Part shown: piece by piece, positions 40,754 through 50,668 of the stretch
Layout: each line of letters opens with the position of its first letter
Position numbering within the stretch: the first letter of the stretch is position 1
Source: an uncultured Collinsella sp.
Lineage (GTDB): Bacteria; Actinomycetota; Coriobacteriia; Coriobacteriales; Coriobacteriaceae
NCBI GenBank assembly: GCA_937923795.1
Contig: CALDWI010000081.1
Span: 1 to 52,595 of the forward strand
DNA length: 52,595 bases
Reading direction: 5' to 3'
Translations under genes and position numbers: made by a program
Notes under the pieces: model-generated
The model's input: the letters and a program-made list of their open reading frames with translations, nothing else
Database searches by the model: none
What the model was told of the DNA's origin: nothing

Positions 40754-40770
40754 AAAGGCGCCGTAATACG

Positions 40771-43700
40771 ATGATTGGATCTAGTAACAGTAATAAAGGT
40801 GGAACTGGAAGCAATGTTGGAGGAGCTGTAGATACAGGAGCTCCTAAAGTTGATATCTCCGCTGGCGTTACATCCGGCGGCGACGCATCTGTTGAACCAA
40901 GTGACACTAGCTCCAGTGAAGGCTCTACTGGAGGTAAAGCTGCTGCTGCCGCTACCCCAGCAGCAGCACCTGTTGAACCTGCGTTGCCGAAAATAGTCAA
41001 TGACCAAGCGAGATTGCTTGCTAAGGTGAGAGCAGCGCAGTCGGGTAATAGTCCCTCCTTTGGTAAGCAAACTAGCGAAACATATAATGAGCAGATGGCT
41101 CGGCTTGCTAAAATGCAAGGAATAACTCCTGCCAGTGATCTGAACGCTGCCGTAACTGGAACGACTGAAGCAAAGTCGGCTGGAGGTCAAGCAAGCGTTG
41201 TTGTCCCCGTTCCGCAGGTATCGACTAACAATGAGCTTGAATCTACTGATAGTACAGATACAAAGCCTGCAAAACCAAGCAAACCGGTTGAAAAACCCGT
41301 TGCAGCAAGTCAACCTGTAGAAAAAGCTGATGAATCCTCAACTGAGAAACCTAGCAAACCTGCTAAGAAAAAGAAACCTAGGAAGAACAAGAAGGCTGAG
41401 AATCTTAAAAAGAATACCTCAGAAGATCTTCCTGGGAACACGTTCGAAGAGTATCAGACCAAGCAGCCTACAGACAGGCCATCGCAGGTTATCGACACTC
41501 TGCTTGGAGACTCGCAACCAAAGCATCAGCAACAGCAGAATCAGCAACAGCAGGCCCAATCTGCTCCAGAGACTACAGCTGCAATGCTTGATGCCGAGCG
41601 AAGCGCTCGAATCAATACGATAACCATGCAGCCTTTGGCTAAAAAGAAGCTTGAAGAGATTCGGCAATACGGCCTTAAGCATGGGAGGAAGCTCGATACT
41701 CTTGAAGACGCTTTCGAATACATGATGGTCGAATATCGGAAGGATCTTGAAAAAGACGGCTTAGACCCAGAAGAATCTAATCGTCATCTTCTAACTGATA
41801 TTGTCCATGGTGGAATGACTCATTCGCAAGATATTCGAGCCGAGCTTACTGATCTCCAGTTAAGTGAACTTGGGCAAATTAAGGAGAAATATCTCAACAG
41901 GATGGCGAGTAAACCTCTTGAGGATATCGGTCCGAAAGAAGAGGACGGCGCTAACGTCATCAATGAAGCTTGGGTTAAAAGACAAGATTCCAAAGCTTCA
42001 TCTGGAATAAAAGATGTTCCTTCTGAAAAAGGCTCTCAAGTCCGAACTGAAGAGGAAATTTACACGACAACGGACAAGAAGCGCCGTCATAGGTTGGAGT
42101 CTATAGCGAGGATCCAAAGAGAATATTCTTCTGGAGAACTTAACGTCATTATGTCAGAAGAGCAGCAACAGGCTTTCTATAATTACTATTACGTTCCATT
42201 CTGTGAGAAGCTCGGCCTCGATCCTCTTACTTCTTGGTCGTTCATGAACAGAATGGTCCGACGCTACTATGGTATGACTCTTGATAGAAACAGCGAGATG
42301 TTCCGCGAGAAGGAAGAAGAGGCTGGGCTTACGTTTGATGAGATGACTTCCGCCCTTGTGGGGATGTTCGATAATGCGGACAATGCAGGCCATCCTTTCG
42401 CTTTCACTAATCCGAACGCATACCTCCATGGAACCAGAGTGTTTCCGATAAGTCACTCCCTTACTGCCGAGGAAGCGAAAATCTGGGCTGACTACATGGG
42501 TATCAAGCCATCTCAGCTTGAGCAAAAAGGCATCAATGAATGGATTGACAAGATTCAACCTTGGATCGATGACGCCCGAGGATACTGTACTCCTGCACAA
42601 CGTGAGGTGATTTACGACTTCTCAGATGCTATGGAGGAAGTCTCCTTCATGGAAGTAAAGGGTCCTAACGGTGCAACGGTTTCCGATTGTCCTTATAAAT
42701 ACTCCAACAGAATAAACGGAACCCACGTCCGTCTCTCTGACTACACTGCATCTCCCGCTGTCAAAGAAGCTATGGAAGATGTTGCCGAAGCAGATCCAGA
42801 AGTGTTCGACCGGCAGCAGCACATCCAAGACAACCTGCGCCAAGCATCTAGGCGAAACTCAGAACGTCGGAAAAATGCCGACAAGTTCCGTAAGACAAAT
42901 GCACCTCGACGCAGGAAGGACGATGGAACGACTGAAACGATCAATCCTGTGTCTGGGGAAATCGTTCAAAGAGACGGGATCGTTGGAATGCTTTTCCGAG
43001 CTTACGTGACGATCGATTCGCTGACCTCCGTCTTCTTGAACATTCCTATTGCTTTCGGCTCTAGTGCTACTCGTGCTATTGGATTGACTAATACGAAAGC
43101 TTATACCTTAGTCAATACGGCAACTGGTCATGCTCGTATGACTCCTGTTATGCGCCAGGTCTGCTCAGATGAAAGAATTAAAAACGGATTCGCTCATGCA
43201 ACCATTCTTGCCTCAACGGGCATGGACTCCCTTTCTGGCTACCTATACGAAAACCAAAGACTTGATGAACGGTCTAATTTCCAGAAGATCAACGAACTCG
43301 ATGCTTCGAAAGCTAAGAAGGTTGTCAAAAAAGTTATTACAGCCAACGGCGAGATTATGTATATGCAATCGGTTGGACGAGGTATAGATGTTGCTAACTT
43401 CTTCGACAACTTCTTCGCTGAACGTGCAAGGGCTGGATTCAACGACGATATGAAGCAGCTTGAGAGGCAGATGGTCGAGGATCCTGTAGGATTCCTCTCT
43501 GAAGCACTGACGACGCCAGAGGGTCGCAAAGCGTTTATTGCAGTCTCCGACTCCTCTATGGGAGCTATCAACCCGACAACAGTATGGCTAAACCGAATGA
43601 GGGAAGACCATCCTGTTTTGTTTATGCCTGTCTGGCTCCTCGCAAAGTTCCCAGCGTTCGCTTGGAACGCCGTAGGCAAGATCGCACCTCTTTCCCATAC

Positions 43701-45603
43701 GCTCACGTTCCTCGCAAATCGAGGATACTATGCAGCTAAGGACGCAGCCGGCAGAGACACATCTGGATTGCAGAACCTCATCGGAGGTGAGGATTCGTTA
43801 GGCGATGGTATCTTGAAGAACCTTTGCCTCGATGCGGCGCAGCTGATGACTAATGCCGCTATGTTCGGCGTATCGTTCGGCGTTATCATGGCTCTTGGTG
43901 GAGTGACTCCGCCTGACAAGGATAAGAACATCTTCGACTGGACCGAATGGAAGGTTATGGGGAAACCTGTTCTTGAGATTAACTGGATGTTCTCCGATAC
44001 GTTTATGATGTTCGGCGGGCCTCTCGCTGTGTCTGTTGCAGCTGCTCTTACTGATGAAGGCAAAGATATTTGGTTCGAGATGTTCCTTGATGGCGCTGGC
44101 AGGACCCTGTCGCAATGCGGTTTCTTGGGTCTTGGAGTTGTCAACACTGCTCTCGATATGATCGACTTCTTCTCTTACGAATCGAACATCAAAGAATGGG
44201 AAGCAAGCGGCCTTGATTCGAACAATCCTATTTCCCGCTGGGACTACTATGGAACACTGTTCACAATCAACATTGCTGAGAAGCTTACGGCTCCGCTTGA
44301 GTGGACTGCTCTTAACAATCTTCTTTTGGACAACTTAACTGGAGTTGCTACTGGATCGTTTGCTCATACGCCGTTCAAGATCTTCAATCCGTATACGGAT
44401 GATCCCGATGATCTTATCTCGGCAAGCTGGGAAGACGCCATGTGGCGAATGCACGCTCAGTATAAGAGGACTCTTAGCGCTGTTCTTGACATATCGGCAA
44501 ACTTCAACCCTCTTGCTGTATATGGACAGAACACTGACATTCGAACTACAGGTTACTTCATGACTGAACAGCCGAACTCCTTTACCTACGATGAATCTCA
44601 AATGGCTTGTTTCAAATACTTGAGTATCGATGAGAACGCTAGCGATGAGGAGAAGATGGCTAACGGGCAGAAGGTGTTTGAGTTGATGGGTAAGTTCGGA
44701 TTCGATGCCAAGCTTATGGCAGCCAATGGCGTGGTCATCCCGAGTGTGGCAAGAACGAACTGCGAAAACTACATCCAAAGCCTGATCGGCCAAACATCCG
44801 ATGACTTCAATACGATGAAAGCCGAAGGCAAGTTCTCCTCGTATGCAGAGCGCGACGCAGCTTGGCAAGATATGTCCGACAAGAAGAAACTGCTTTACGG
44901 ATATAAGGACATCCTGTTTGATAAGAGTATTGGAACGTTCCCGGATAAGTATCAAAACCTTCAATCGACATACCACAGAGTGTCCTATGTTGAGGACGAA
45001 GCAGGAAACCAAAAGCCTATCTCAAATACTCGAAGAGTTCTGGCTCAGATTTCTGACGCTATTCTTGGAACCAATTCCCATGTTGGGTCTGAGACTTTTG
45101 CCACGGGCCGTATTCCTTCCTCCATTTCTCCTCTGCTCGATGTCTACGAACCTGATAGGACAGATGGTAAGGGATGGAATTATGAGGAAACTCCAACTTA
45201 CTACGACAAGGATCTAACCAATACTGACCTTATGAAAGATGCTTTCGGATACGAAGGGGAGATGCCTGAAGGGCATGCTCCAACAGTCGGACGTCGAGCT
45301 GCTAAAGCTATTAAGGCTGACTTCGATTGGGATCGAGATAGTAATGAGTCTGAGCCTAGTAAAGACAAGGCTAAGACTGAGACGACGACAAGCACAAGTG
45401 GTAAAGTTAGTTCCTATAAGTCTCGTGGTGGCCGATCTTATGGAAGCAAGATTTCCATTTACTCACATCCGGCTTCTAGCCTCAGCACTGATCGACCTGC
45501 TACTATGTACAGCAAGAATAGAAACTACACGAGGTACGATTACCTGCGTCCCGACTTCGAGACCAAGGGTAGCCGCGATGCTTACAAGAGATCGGATATC
45601 TAA
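40771..45603 (+). CDS. Giant internal virion/ejection protein (1610 aa)
   Basis: Starts MIGSSNSNKGGTGSNVGGAV after GAAAGG. Residues 1-270 are low complexity: Gly/Ser, then Ala/Pro, then a Lys-rich patch (PSKPAKKKKPRKNKKAENL) and a Gln-rich run. Two hydrophobic segments lie at about 1021-1048 (MTNAAMFGVSFGVIMALGG) and 1078-1097 (MMFGGPLAVSVAAAL), which could cross or insert in the host membrane. The N-terminal KG-GTG-[AS]-[DN]-V-[SG]-GAV pattern also opens the RNA polymerase-like protein. It probably leaves the capsid with the DNA and helps build a channel. Its stop overlaps the portal start. Confidence 0.65.
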   Translation: MIGSSNSNKGGTGSNVGGAVDTGAPKVDISAGVTSGGDASVEPSDTSSSEGSTGGKAAAAATPAAAPVEPALPKIVNDQARLLAKVRAAQSGNSPSFGKQTSETYNEQMARLAKMQGITPASDLNAAVTGTTEAKSAGGQASVVVPVPQVSTNNELESTDSTDTKPAKPSKPVEKPVAASQPVEKADESSTEKPSKPAKKKKPRKNKKAENLKKNTSEDLPGNTFEEYQTKQPTDRPSQVIDTLLGDSQPKHQQQQNQQQQAQSAPETTAAMLDAERSARINTITMQPLAKKKLEEIRQYGLKHGRKLDTLEDAFEYMMVEYRKDLEKDGLDPEESNRHLLTDIVHGGMTHSQDIRAELTDLQLSELGQIKEKYLNRMASKPLEDIGPKEEDGANVINEAWVKRQDSKASSGIKDVPSEKGSQVRTEEEIYTTTDKKRRHRLESIARIQREYSSGELNVIMSEEQQQAFYNYYYVPFCEKLGLDPLTSWSFMNRMVRRYYGMTLDRNSEMFREKEEEAGLTFDEMTSALVGMFDNADNAGHPFAFTNPNAYLHGTRVFPISHSLTAEEAKIWADYMGIKPSQLEQKGINEWIDKIQPWIDDARGYCTPAQREVIYDFSDAMEEVSFMEVKGPNGATVSDCPYKYSNRINGTHVRLSDYTASPAVKEAMEDVAEADPEVFDRQQHIQDNLRQASRRNSERRKNADKFRKTNAPRRRKDDGTTETINPVSGEIVQRDGIVGMLFRAYVTIDSLTSVFLNIPIAFGSSATRAIGLTNTKAYTLVNTATGHARMTPVMRQVCSDERIKNGFAHATILASTGMDSLSGYLYENQRLDERSNFQKINELDASKAKKVVKKVITANGEIMYMQSVGRGIDVANFFDNFFAERARAGFNDDMKQLERQMVEDPVGFLSEALTTPEGRKAFIAVSDSSMGAINPTTVWLNRMREDHPVLFMPVWLLAKFPAFAWNAVGKIAPLSHTLTFLANRGYYAAKDAAGRDTSGLQNLIGGEDSLGDGILKNLCLDAAQLMTNAAMFGVSFGVIMALGGVTPPDKDKNIFDWTEWKVMGKPVLEINWMFSDTFMMFGGPLAVSVAAALTDEGKDIWFEMFLDGAGRTLSQCGFLGLGVVNTALDMIDFFSYESNIKEWEASGLDSNNPISRWDYYGTLFTINIAEKLTAPLEWTALNNLLLDNLTGVATGSFAHTPFKIFNPYTDDPDDLISASWEDAMWRMHAQYKRTLSAVLDISANFNPLAVYGQNTDIRTTGYFMTEQPNSFTYDESQMACFKYLSIDENASDEEKMANGQKVFELMGKFGFDAKLMAANGVVIPSVARTNCENYIQSLIGQTSDDFNTMKAEGKFSSYAERDAAWQDMSDKKKLLYGYKDILFDKSIGTFPDKYQNLQSTYHRVSYVEDEAGNQKPISNTRRVLAQISDAILGTNSHVGSETFATGRIPSSISPLLDVYEPDRTDGKGWNYEETPTYYDKDLTNTDLMKDAFGYEGEMPEGHAPTVGRRAAKAIKADFDWDRDSNESEPSKDKAKTETTTSTSGKVSSYKSRGGRSYGSKISIYSHPASSLSTDRPATMYSKNRNYTRYDYLRPDFETKGSRDAYKRSDI

Positions 45604-47564
45604 TGGACAAAGAGCTTAAGTGGAACATCGACGTTGAGAAGATCAAAGACAAGAGACTTTCAAAAGTAAAGGCTCGATACGACCAAGCTCGCTCGCAGAT
45701 GATGCAGCGCACGTACCATCATGAGCTTTACGGTCTTCTTGCGAAGAACAAGTCCATCCACCAATGGTCTACGAAGAAGGGTCAGAGCAAATACTTTAGC
45801 GAAGGGTCTACCCAGTACATCCTTCGCAAGGTGCTTGCTGATACCATTCAGCGTATGCCCGACGGAGAGCTAACCACGCAGTACGACAAGTCTACATGGC
45901 AGCATGTGATCACCCAGTATTTGTTTGAAAACAAGGTGATGTGGTCGGAGTACGAGGGAATCGACATGCTCTCCAACTTCACCAATACCTTCAAGATGTC
46001 GTTCGTCTATGCTTTCGCTCCTGTACGGACTGGCTTCGAGAGGGATGTTGATGGAGACATCCGAATCTCCTACAACCTGGAGAACTGGGCGGACGTCTTC
46101 GTCGATCGCGACTGCCGAGACATCCGCCGACCAGCTGTTGTCTACCATCGCAGTTACCTCTCGAAAGACCAGGTGGAAGAACTTCTCAATGAGGACGGCT
46201 CGGTTAAAGACTCATCTTATTGCGAGGATACTATCAAGTACATCCTTGATCACGATATGTTCGGTGCCAAGCAATGGGAGTCTGAGAAGCTCTCCGATAA
46301 GTTGAAGAACTCCACGGCGCTTCAGTCGATCGAGCTTGTCACAGAGTACAAGCGCGGAGCTTCCGAGTTCGTCACGTTCGTTCCAGGGCTCAATGCTCCG
46401 CTTCGCAAGGTGAAAAACTACGACCCTCGCAAGGGTCTGCCGTGGAACTTCTTCGTCCTGGAGCCTGATCCCGACTTCCCCCTTGGAGTCAGCCAGGTTG
46501 AGTTCCTCTTGTCAGACCAGCAGTTCAACGACCTGTTCCAGACCAGCGCCTATAAGAATCTGCTTCTCGCAATGGAGCCACCTATCATGGTGTCTGGTTG
46601 GGAGACTAACCCGTCGTCCTACGTGTTCGAACCTCGTCGAATCTGGAACCTGGGTAACAACCCGAACCAGGTGAAGGTAGACCCGGTCAAGATCGACAAC
46701 ACAGTTCTCAACAACTGGACGACCACACGAGAAGCAGTAGCATCCTCGATGCTCCGTAACCTGAACGTCATGGATGGCACTGTTGCGAAGGACTCCGGTA
46801 CATCGTTCTCGAAGACTGCTCCTGGCGTTAAAGCTCAGCAGGACGCTAAGACCATCAACATCAACCAGTATCAGAAGAGGCTTGAGAACTTCATCTCGCA
46901 ATGGGCAACCCAAGCTCTTCAGATGTATATCTCTGCAATGGGAGGCGAGCATGACATCACTGTCGATGAGGCGACAAGGCGTCGTCTTGTCGATATCGGA
47001 TGCGATAATATGATCACCATTGACGACAAGGTTACTGTTGATTTCGACGAGCTGTCAGCCAATCAGCTTCGCTATCAGGTTCGTGTAGGCTCCCTTGTTC
47101 AGCTCAAAGAAGACCAGGAGCGTGCAGCGCTTTCCGAAGTGGCGCAGCCGTTCGTCCAGAACCTCAACGGTTGGTCTGAGGAGAACCGCAAGGTTATCGA
47201 GAACGAAGTCCTGCTTCCGATCGCTAAGCGCTTGCTCGAACTGTCCAACGTCGATATCGCGCAGACCATGGCGGACAGTCTGTCTACGCAGATCGCGAAG
47301 ACTATGATGGCCGACATGCAGAATCAGATCGACCAGCAGGGTGCCGTGCAGCAGCAGCAGGGTCAGCAGATCGCAGACATCCAGAACCAAATGCAGGAGC
47401 AACCAGGGGCCATGCCCCAGGAGCCCATACCCGAGGGATCTCCTTCGGGATTACCACCGGTCGAGGGCGAGGCTCTATCGCCAGGTGCCGAACCCTCACC
47501 GACCAGTTCAAGTGAAACCCCAGGTCAACAAGTAGTTTCTCCTGAGGATTTGCTTGAATTGTAG
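45603..47564 (+). CDS. Portal protein
   Basis: 653 residues, start overlapping the previous stop (TAATG). The body matches podovirus-type portals in style: YNLENWADVFVDRDCRDIRR, a VVYHRSYLSKDQVEELL clip-side helix, PLGVSQVEFLLSDQQFNDL and a long helical part ending in a Gln-rich C-terminus (QQGAVQQQQGQQIADIQNQM) and a Pro/Ser/Glu tail from about 600. Twelve copies would form the DNA gate and bind the adaptor encoded at 50669. Position before the capsid gene supports the call. Confidence 0.85.
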   Translation: MDKELKWNIDVEKIKDKRLSKVKARYDQARSQMMQRTYHHELYGLLAKNKSIHQWSTKKGQSKYFSEGSTQYILRKVLADTIQRMPDGELTTQYDKSTWQHVITQYLFENKVMWSEYEGIDMLSNFTNTFKMSFVYAFAPVRTGFERDVDGDIRISYNLENWADVFVDRDCRDIRRPAVVYHRSYLSKDQVEELLNEDGSVKDSSYCEDTIKYILDHDMFGAKQWESEKLSDKLKNSTALQSIELVTEYKRGASEFVTFVPGLNAPLRKVKNYDPRKGLPWNFFVLEPDPDFPLGVSQVEFLLSDQQFNDLFQTSAYKNLLLAMEPPIMVSGWETNPSSYVFEPRRIWNLGNNPNQVKVDPVKIDNTVLNNWTTTREAVASSMLRNLNVMDGTVAKDSGTSFSKTAPGVKAQQDAKTININQYQKRLENFISQWATQALQMYISAMGGEHDITVDEATRRRLVDIGCDNMITIDDKVTVDFDELSANQLRYQVRVGSLVQLKEDQERAALSEVAQPFVQNLNGWSEENRKVIENEVLLPIAKRLLELSNVDIAQTMADSLSTQIAKTMMADMQNQIDQQGAVQQQQGQQIADIQNQMQEQPGAMPQEPIPEGSPSGLPPVEGEALSPGAEPSPTSSSETPGQQVVSPEDLLEL

Positions 47565-47581
47565 CGTGAGTGAGATAATAT
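47554..47581 (+). promoter_or_regulatory. Possible promoter of the capsid gene
   Basis: TTGAAT and TAATAT are 16 bases apart and end 49 bases before the capsid ATG. The capsid gene is also followed by its own terminator, so a separate strong transcript is plausible. Confidence 0.4.
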
Positions 47582-47630
47582 CCTAAAACCTGGCGACAGA
47601 GCACAATAGGCTAATAGAAAGGAAACCAAC

Positions 47631-49418
47631 ATGGGAGCACAGCCTATCTCGCCGCAGATCTGGAACAAAGCGGCACTTACCGACAACCGCCTCCTTCCGG
47701 CGCGGTATTCCATCGGTATCTTTACTGGCAAGGGCGTTAATATCGCCAACAATGAAGATGCGTATGCCTACGATGACATCCTCGTATCCGACCGAATCTT
47801 CGACTACGATGACCGTCGTCTTAACGGTCTGACTGGTCCCGGATCAGACGAGGTTGCTGGTCGCGACGGCTGGGGCGCATCTGCTTACGGCCCGTTCCAG
47901 ACGGTCCGCTTCACCCGTCGAGTCTTCACCAGCGGTCAGCATAAGTCGATCGCATGGCGAATCTTCGACGAGAAGCAGTATTCTGGCGGCATCGGTGAGT
48001 GGGGCAACGCCACCACCTCCAACGCTTACACTGGCGGCGAAGCGTACCTCTCCACTGCTGAGACGATTAACAAGGCGAAGGCCATCTGGGATAAGGAAAT
48101 CCTTGGTCCGCATATCGACAAGTACAACTTCTTCGCAATTGCCAACGGCCATATCTCCGGCCGCTTCGTGCAGACCCACGCGAACGAAGGCCGTATGTTC
48201 GATGGCGAAGGCCAGTGGATCGCGTCTCCTGGTCCTTACGAGGGCCTGTCCTATCCGCCCGAGTTCGCGCCTATCAAGGCGATCGAGTGGGATAGCGCCA
48301 ATGTCCGACCGATGCTGAACGCTATCGACGTGGCATGGACAAACCTGTTCATCCCTGAGGACAACCGTGTCATCCTCCTCGATAAGGCGTACAAGGACGA
48401 CCTGCTCTCTAACCTCATCGGTATGCCCGGCTCCGTGCCTGCTACCGAGAAGGCTTACGATGCACTCGTCGAAGGCCGCTTCGAGCGATTCTACGGTTGG
48501 GACTTCGACTTCTCCATCCCGTCTCAGTATTACCCGAAAGTCTACCTCGATGCGAACAACAACGTCGTTCACAGTGCAGACGGCAACGCTGCATTCGATA
48601 TGGTTATGAACTCCATCAAGGCGGAGGATGGTGTGCTGAAGCTCCAGAATGAGCTCGGTGCTGCTTCCCGAGTCCGTGCTACGAACTACTTCGGTACCTA
48701 CTTCGATCCTGAGACCAAGCAGTTCAAGAACGAGGTAACCAACTATACGCTGTCCATGCCGTCCGGCGAACCGTACTACGGCGACGCTGAGCGCTACGAC
48801 AACACGACCCTGACGAATGACTGGAAGGTTCAGAATATCACTGACTTCCCGTGGCAGGGTTTCCCCGGCCAGGGTATTAAGAACCCGACCGGCCCGGTCA
48901 AGCCTATCACCCGTCGTCAGGTTATCGGCATGGCGGTCTATCGCCCTGCTGCTCAGCTTGGCGAAGAGTACGGAAACATGGAGACGGAGCGCGGCGGTAC
49001 CCGCGGTAAGTTCACCGAGCTCGTGTTCGATATGAAGCATGACGCCTGGGTCATCCCGCAGTATTCCCACGGCATCCTGCTTATCGTTGACGCCGAGGAG
49101 AACTCCAACAAGCCCGCTATCAACGTCCGAGTTGTTCCTCCCGTCGATGAGGTTGAGGCTAAGGTTACTGCGATCAAGGTCACTCCGACGACTCTGACGC
49201 TTACCGTCAACCAGGAAGCCAACCCGCAGGTTACCGTGACTGGTACCGGCAAGTTCGATAAGACTTGGACCGCGTACTCCAGCGCAGCCAACATCGCAGA
49301 GGTCAAGCCTGACGGCAAGATCACCGCGAAGGCAGCAGGCAGCGCGACCATCACCTATCGCTCCACTGGTGATCCGACCAAGACGGCAACCGTCGCTGTA
49401 ACGGTCAATGCAGGCTAG
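47631..49418 (+). CDS. Major capsid protein with C-terminal Ig-like (BIG2) domain
   Basis: 595 residues with GAAAGGAAA upstream. Residues 1-500 are a phage capsid-like chain rich in Tyr, Asp and Asn (QPISPQIWNKAALTDNRLLP at the start; ITDFPWQGFPGQGIKNP near 410). Residues about 505-594 form a BIG2 Ig-like domain: VTAIKVTPTTLTLTVNQEA, AEVKPDGKITAKAAGSATI and TATVAVTVNAG. Such domains decorate capsids and can bind mucus glycans or host surfaces. The gene has a favoured ribosome site, its own terminator and a more biased codon use than neighbours, as expected for the most abundant virion protein. Confidence 0.83.
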   Translation: MGAQPISPQIWNKAALTDNRLLPARYSIGIFTGKGVNIANNEDAYAYDDILVSDRIFDYDDRRLNGLTGPGSDEVAGRDGWGASAYGPFQTVRFTRRVFTSGQHKSIAWRIFDEKQYSGGIGEWGNATTSNAYTGGEAYLSTAETINKAKAIWDKEILGPHIDKYNFFAIANGHISGRFVQTHANEGRMFDGEGQWIASPGPYEGLSYPPEFAPIKAIEWDSANVRPMLNAIDVAWTNLFIPEDNRVILLDKAYKDDLLSNLIGMPGSVPATEKAYDALVEGRFERFYGWDFDFSIPSQYYPKVYLDANNNVVHSADGNAAFDMVMNSIKAEDGVLKLQNELGAASRVRATNYFGTYFDPETKQFKNEVTNYTLSMPSGEPYYGDAERYDNTTLTNDWKVQNITDFPWQGFPGQGIKNPTGPVKPITRRQVIGMAVYRPAAQLGEEYGNMETERGGTRGKFTELVFDMKHDAWVIPQYSHGILLIVDAEENSNKPAINVRVVPPVDEVEAKVTAIKVTPTTLTLTVNQEANPQVTVTGTGKFDKTWTAYSSAANIAEVKPDGKITAKAAGSATITYRSTGDPTKTATVAVTVNAG

Positions 49419-49448
49419 TCGGTAGTTGAGTACGGGCAACTGCTAACA

Positions 49449-49479
49449 GGAGGGGGTTGGGAAACCGGCCCCCTCTTTT
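49449..49479 (+). terminator. Intrinsic terminator after the capsid gene
   Basis: GAGGGGG (49450-49456) pairs with CCCCCTC (49469-49475), and TTGG with CCGG around GAAA, followed by TTTT. Partial read-through would serve the downstream virion genes. Confidence 0.88.
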
Positions 49480-49499
49480 GAGTGAAGAAGGGAGATGCG

Positions 49500-50183
49500 A
49501 TGGCTGACGTTACCGACGAGCAAAGACAAGCTGCGAACAACCTGACGACTATTGCGAACTACAACGCGCAATCGACCAAGAACCAGCTTGCTCAGCAGCT
49601 TGAGAACTACGACTTGGCCGATAAGCAGAACCGCGCCCTTGCCGATACAGAGAAGAACCAGTCCAGCAAGTCGGCAGCAGCCGATCGGTTTGCTCAGAAC
49701 AAGAAGCTGCAAAATGCAACGAGAGGTCTGCTTGGCACTGTAGGTAGCGGTCTTTACGGTTCAACGCTGTATAACATCATGGACATGCTTCGAAACCGTC
49801 AGGACCTCGACAGCCAAGCAACGCTCAACACGCTTCAACAGAACTGGGATACTGCTGAAAATGCATACAATGAATCCGCTAATGCGAACGTCCTGTCCCG
49901 AAACGATGCTGCAACCAATGCGGAATACGCACTCAGAGGCATCCAGTCTGATACAGCAGCTCAGCTGAACAACATCAATCCCGACCTGTTCGTTGCTCCT
50001 GGCGAGGGAGATACCAACGTCGGTGCCGATGGTACGGCTGCGGATAATAAGCATGAAGCGAACCTGGCGAGGATGAGCGGGTATATAATGCCAAGTAAGA
50101 ATCAGATCGAACAGCAGACTAAGCCTCGATCTGTTTCCAAGAACTCTTATTTCAACAAGCTTATGAACGGATACAGGGGGTAG
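49500..50183 (+). CDS. Internal virion protein, helical
   Basis: 227 residues; the ATG at 49500 with AAGGGAG upstream is preferred over the GTG at 49482 next to the terminator. Almost all helical, Asn/Gln/Ala-rich (ADVTDEQRQAANNLTTIANY) with a small Gly-rich hydrophobic part (ATRGLLGTVGSGLYGSTLYN). The layout resembles small ejection proteins of short-tailed phages, such as gp14-like internal proteins. No enzyme motif. Confidence 0.6.
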   Translation: MADVTDEQRQAANNLTTIANYNAQSTKNQLAQQLENYDLADKQNRALADTEKNQSSKSAAADRFAQNKKLQNATRGLLGTVGSGLYGSTLYNIMDMLRNRQDLDSQATLNTLQQNWDTAENAYNESANANVLSRNDAATNAEYALRGIQSDTAAQLNNINPDLFVAPGEGDTNVGADGTAADNKHEANLARMSGYIMPSKNQIEQQTKPRSVSKNSYFNKLMNGYRG

Positions 50184-50187
50184 AACA

Positions 50188-50583
50188 ATGGAGAATATGG
50201 ATGATTTCCTAGATATGTTCCTGTCAATGACTCCTTCTCCGGAGCCTGAGATCATGCACGGCGGTAAGCCTGAGCACGCAGGTCACGACCTCGATGACGA
50301 GGACGAGATCAAGATGATGCTCAAGAAGATCATGTGTATGCTCGCCAAGCTCCATCTCGATGATATGCCCGAGCCTAAGGAAGGCGACGGCATCGACGTG
50401 CTCTATAAGGAAGACGGCGAGCCTGACATCAAAGGCGCCTTCAAGTCCATCAAGGGCGTCATCAACGGTGACTCGTCTGAAGATAAGGAATCTAAGGAAG
50501 ATTGCAAAGAAAAGAAGCCTGAAGACGAGGACGAAGACGAGAAGAAGTCCCCGTTCAGCAAGGCTCGGAAAGGTGGTTTCTAA
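50188..50583 (+). CDS. Acidic virion-region protein with PEHAGHD motif
   Basis: 131 residues. After MENMDDFLDMFLSMTPSPEP comes KPEHAGHDLDDEDE, which repeats the PPEHAGHD opening of the 2434 fibre protein. The C-terminal third is Glu/Asp/Lys-rich and disordered, with a basic end (SKARKGGF). It may link head and tail parts or be an internal virion protein. The stop overlaps the next ATG. Confidence 0.6.
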   Translation: MENMDDFLDMFLSMTPSPEPEIMHGGKPEHAGHDLDDEDEIKMMLKKIMCMLAKLHLDDMPEPKEGDGIDVLYKEDGEPDIKGAFKSIKGVINGDSSEDKESKEDCKEKKPEDEDEDEKKSPFSKARKGGF

Positions 50584-50654
50584 TGGGATTCAAGCAGACC
50601 ATGAAAAACGCTAAGAAGGCAGCGAAGAAGAAGCCCAAGAAGGGCTGCAAGTAA
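50583..50654 (+). CDS. Very small basic protein (23 aa)
   Basis: ATG at 50583 overlaps the previous TAA by one base; stop TAA at 50652. The product MGFKQTMKNAKKAAKKKPKK ends in GCK and has 11 Lys residues. It resembles the 47-residue basic protein at 7600 in its opening (M-x-FK-x-x-x-KN). A DNA-condensing or packaged peptide is conceivable; short length limits confidence. Confidence 0.5.
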   Translation: MGFKQTMKNAKKAAKKKPKKGCK

Positions 50655-50668
50655 CCTGAGGGGGAACC

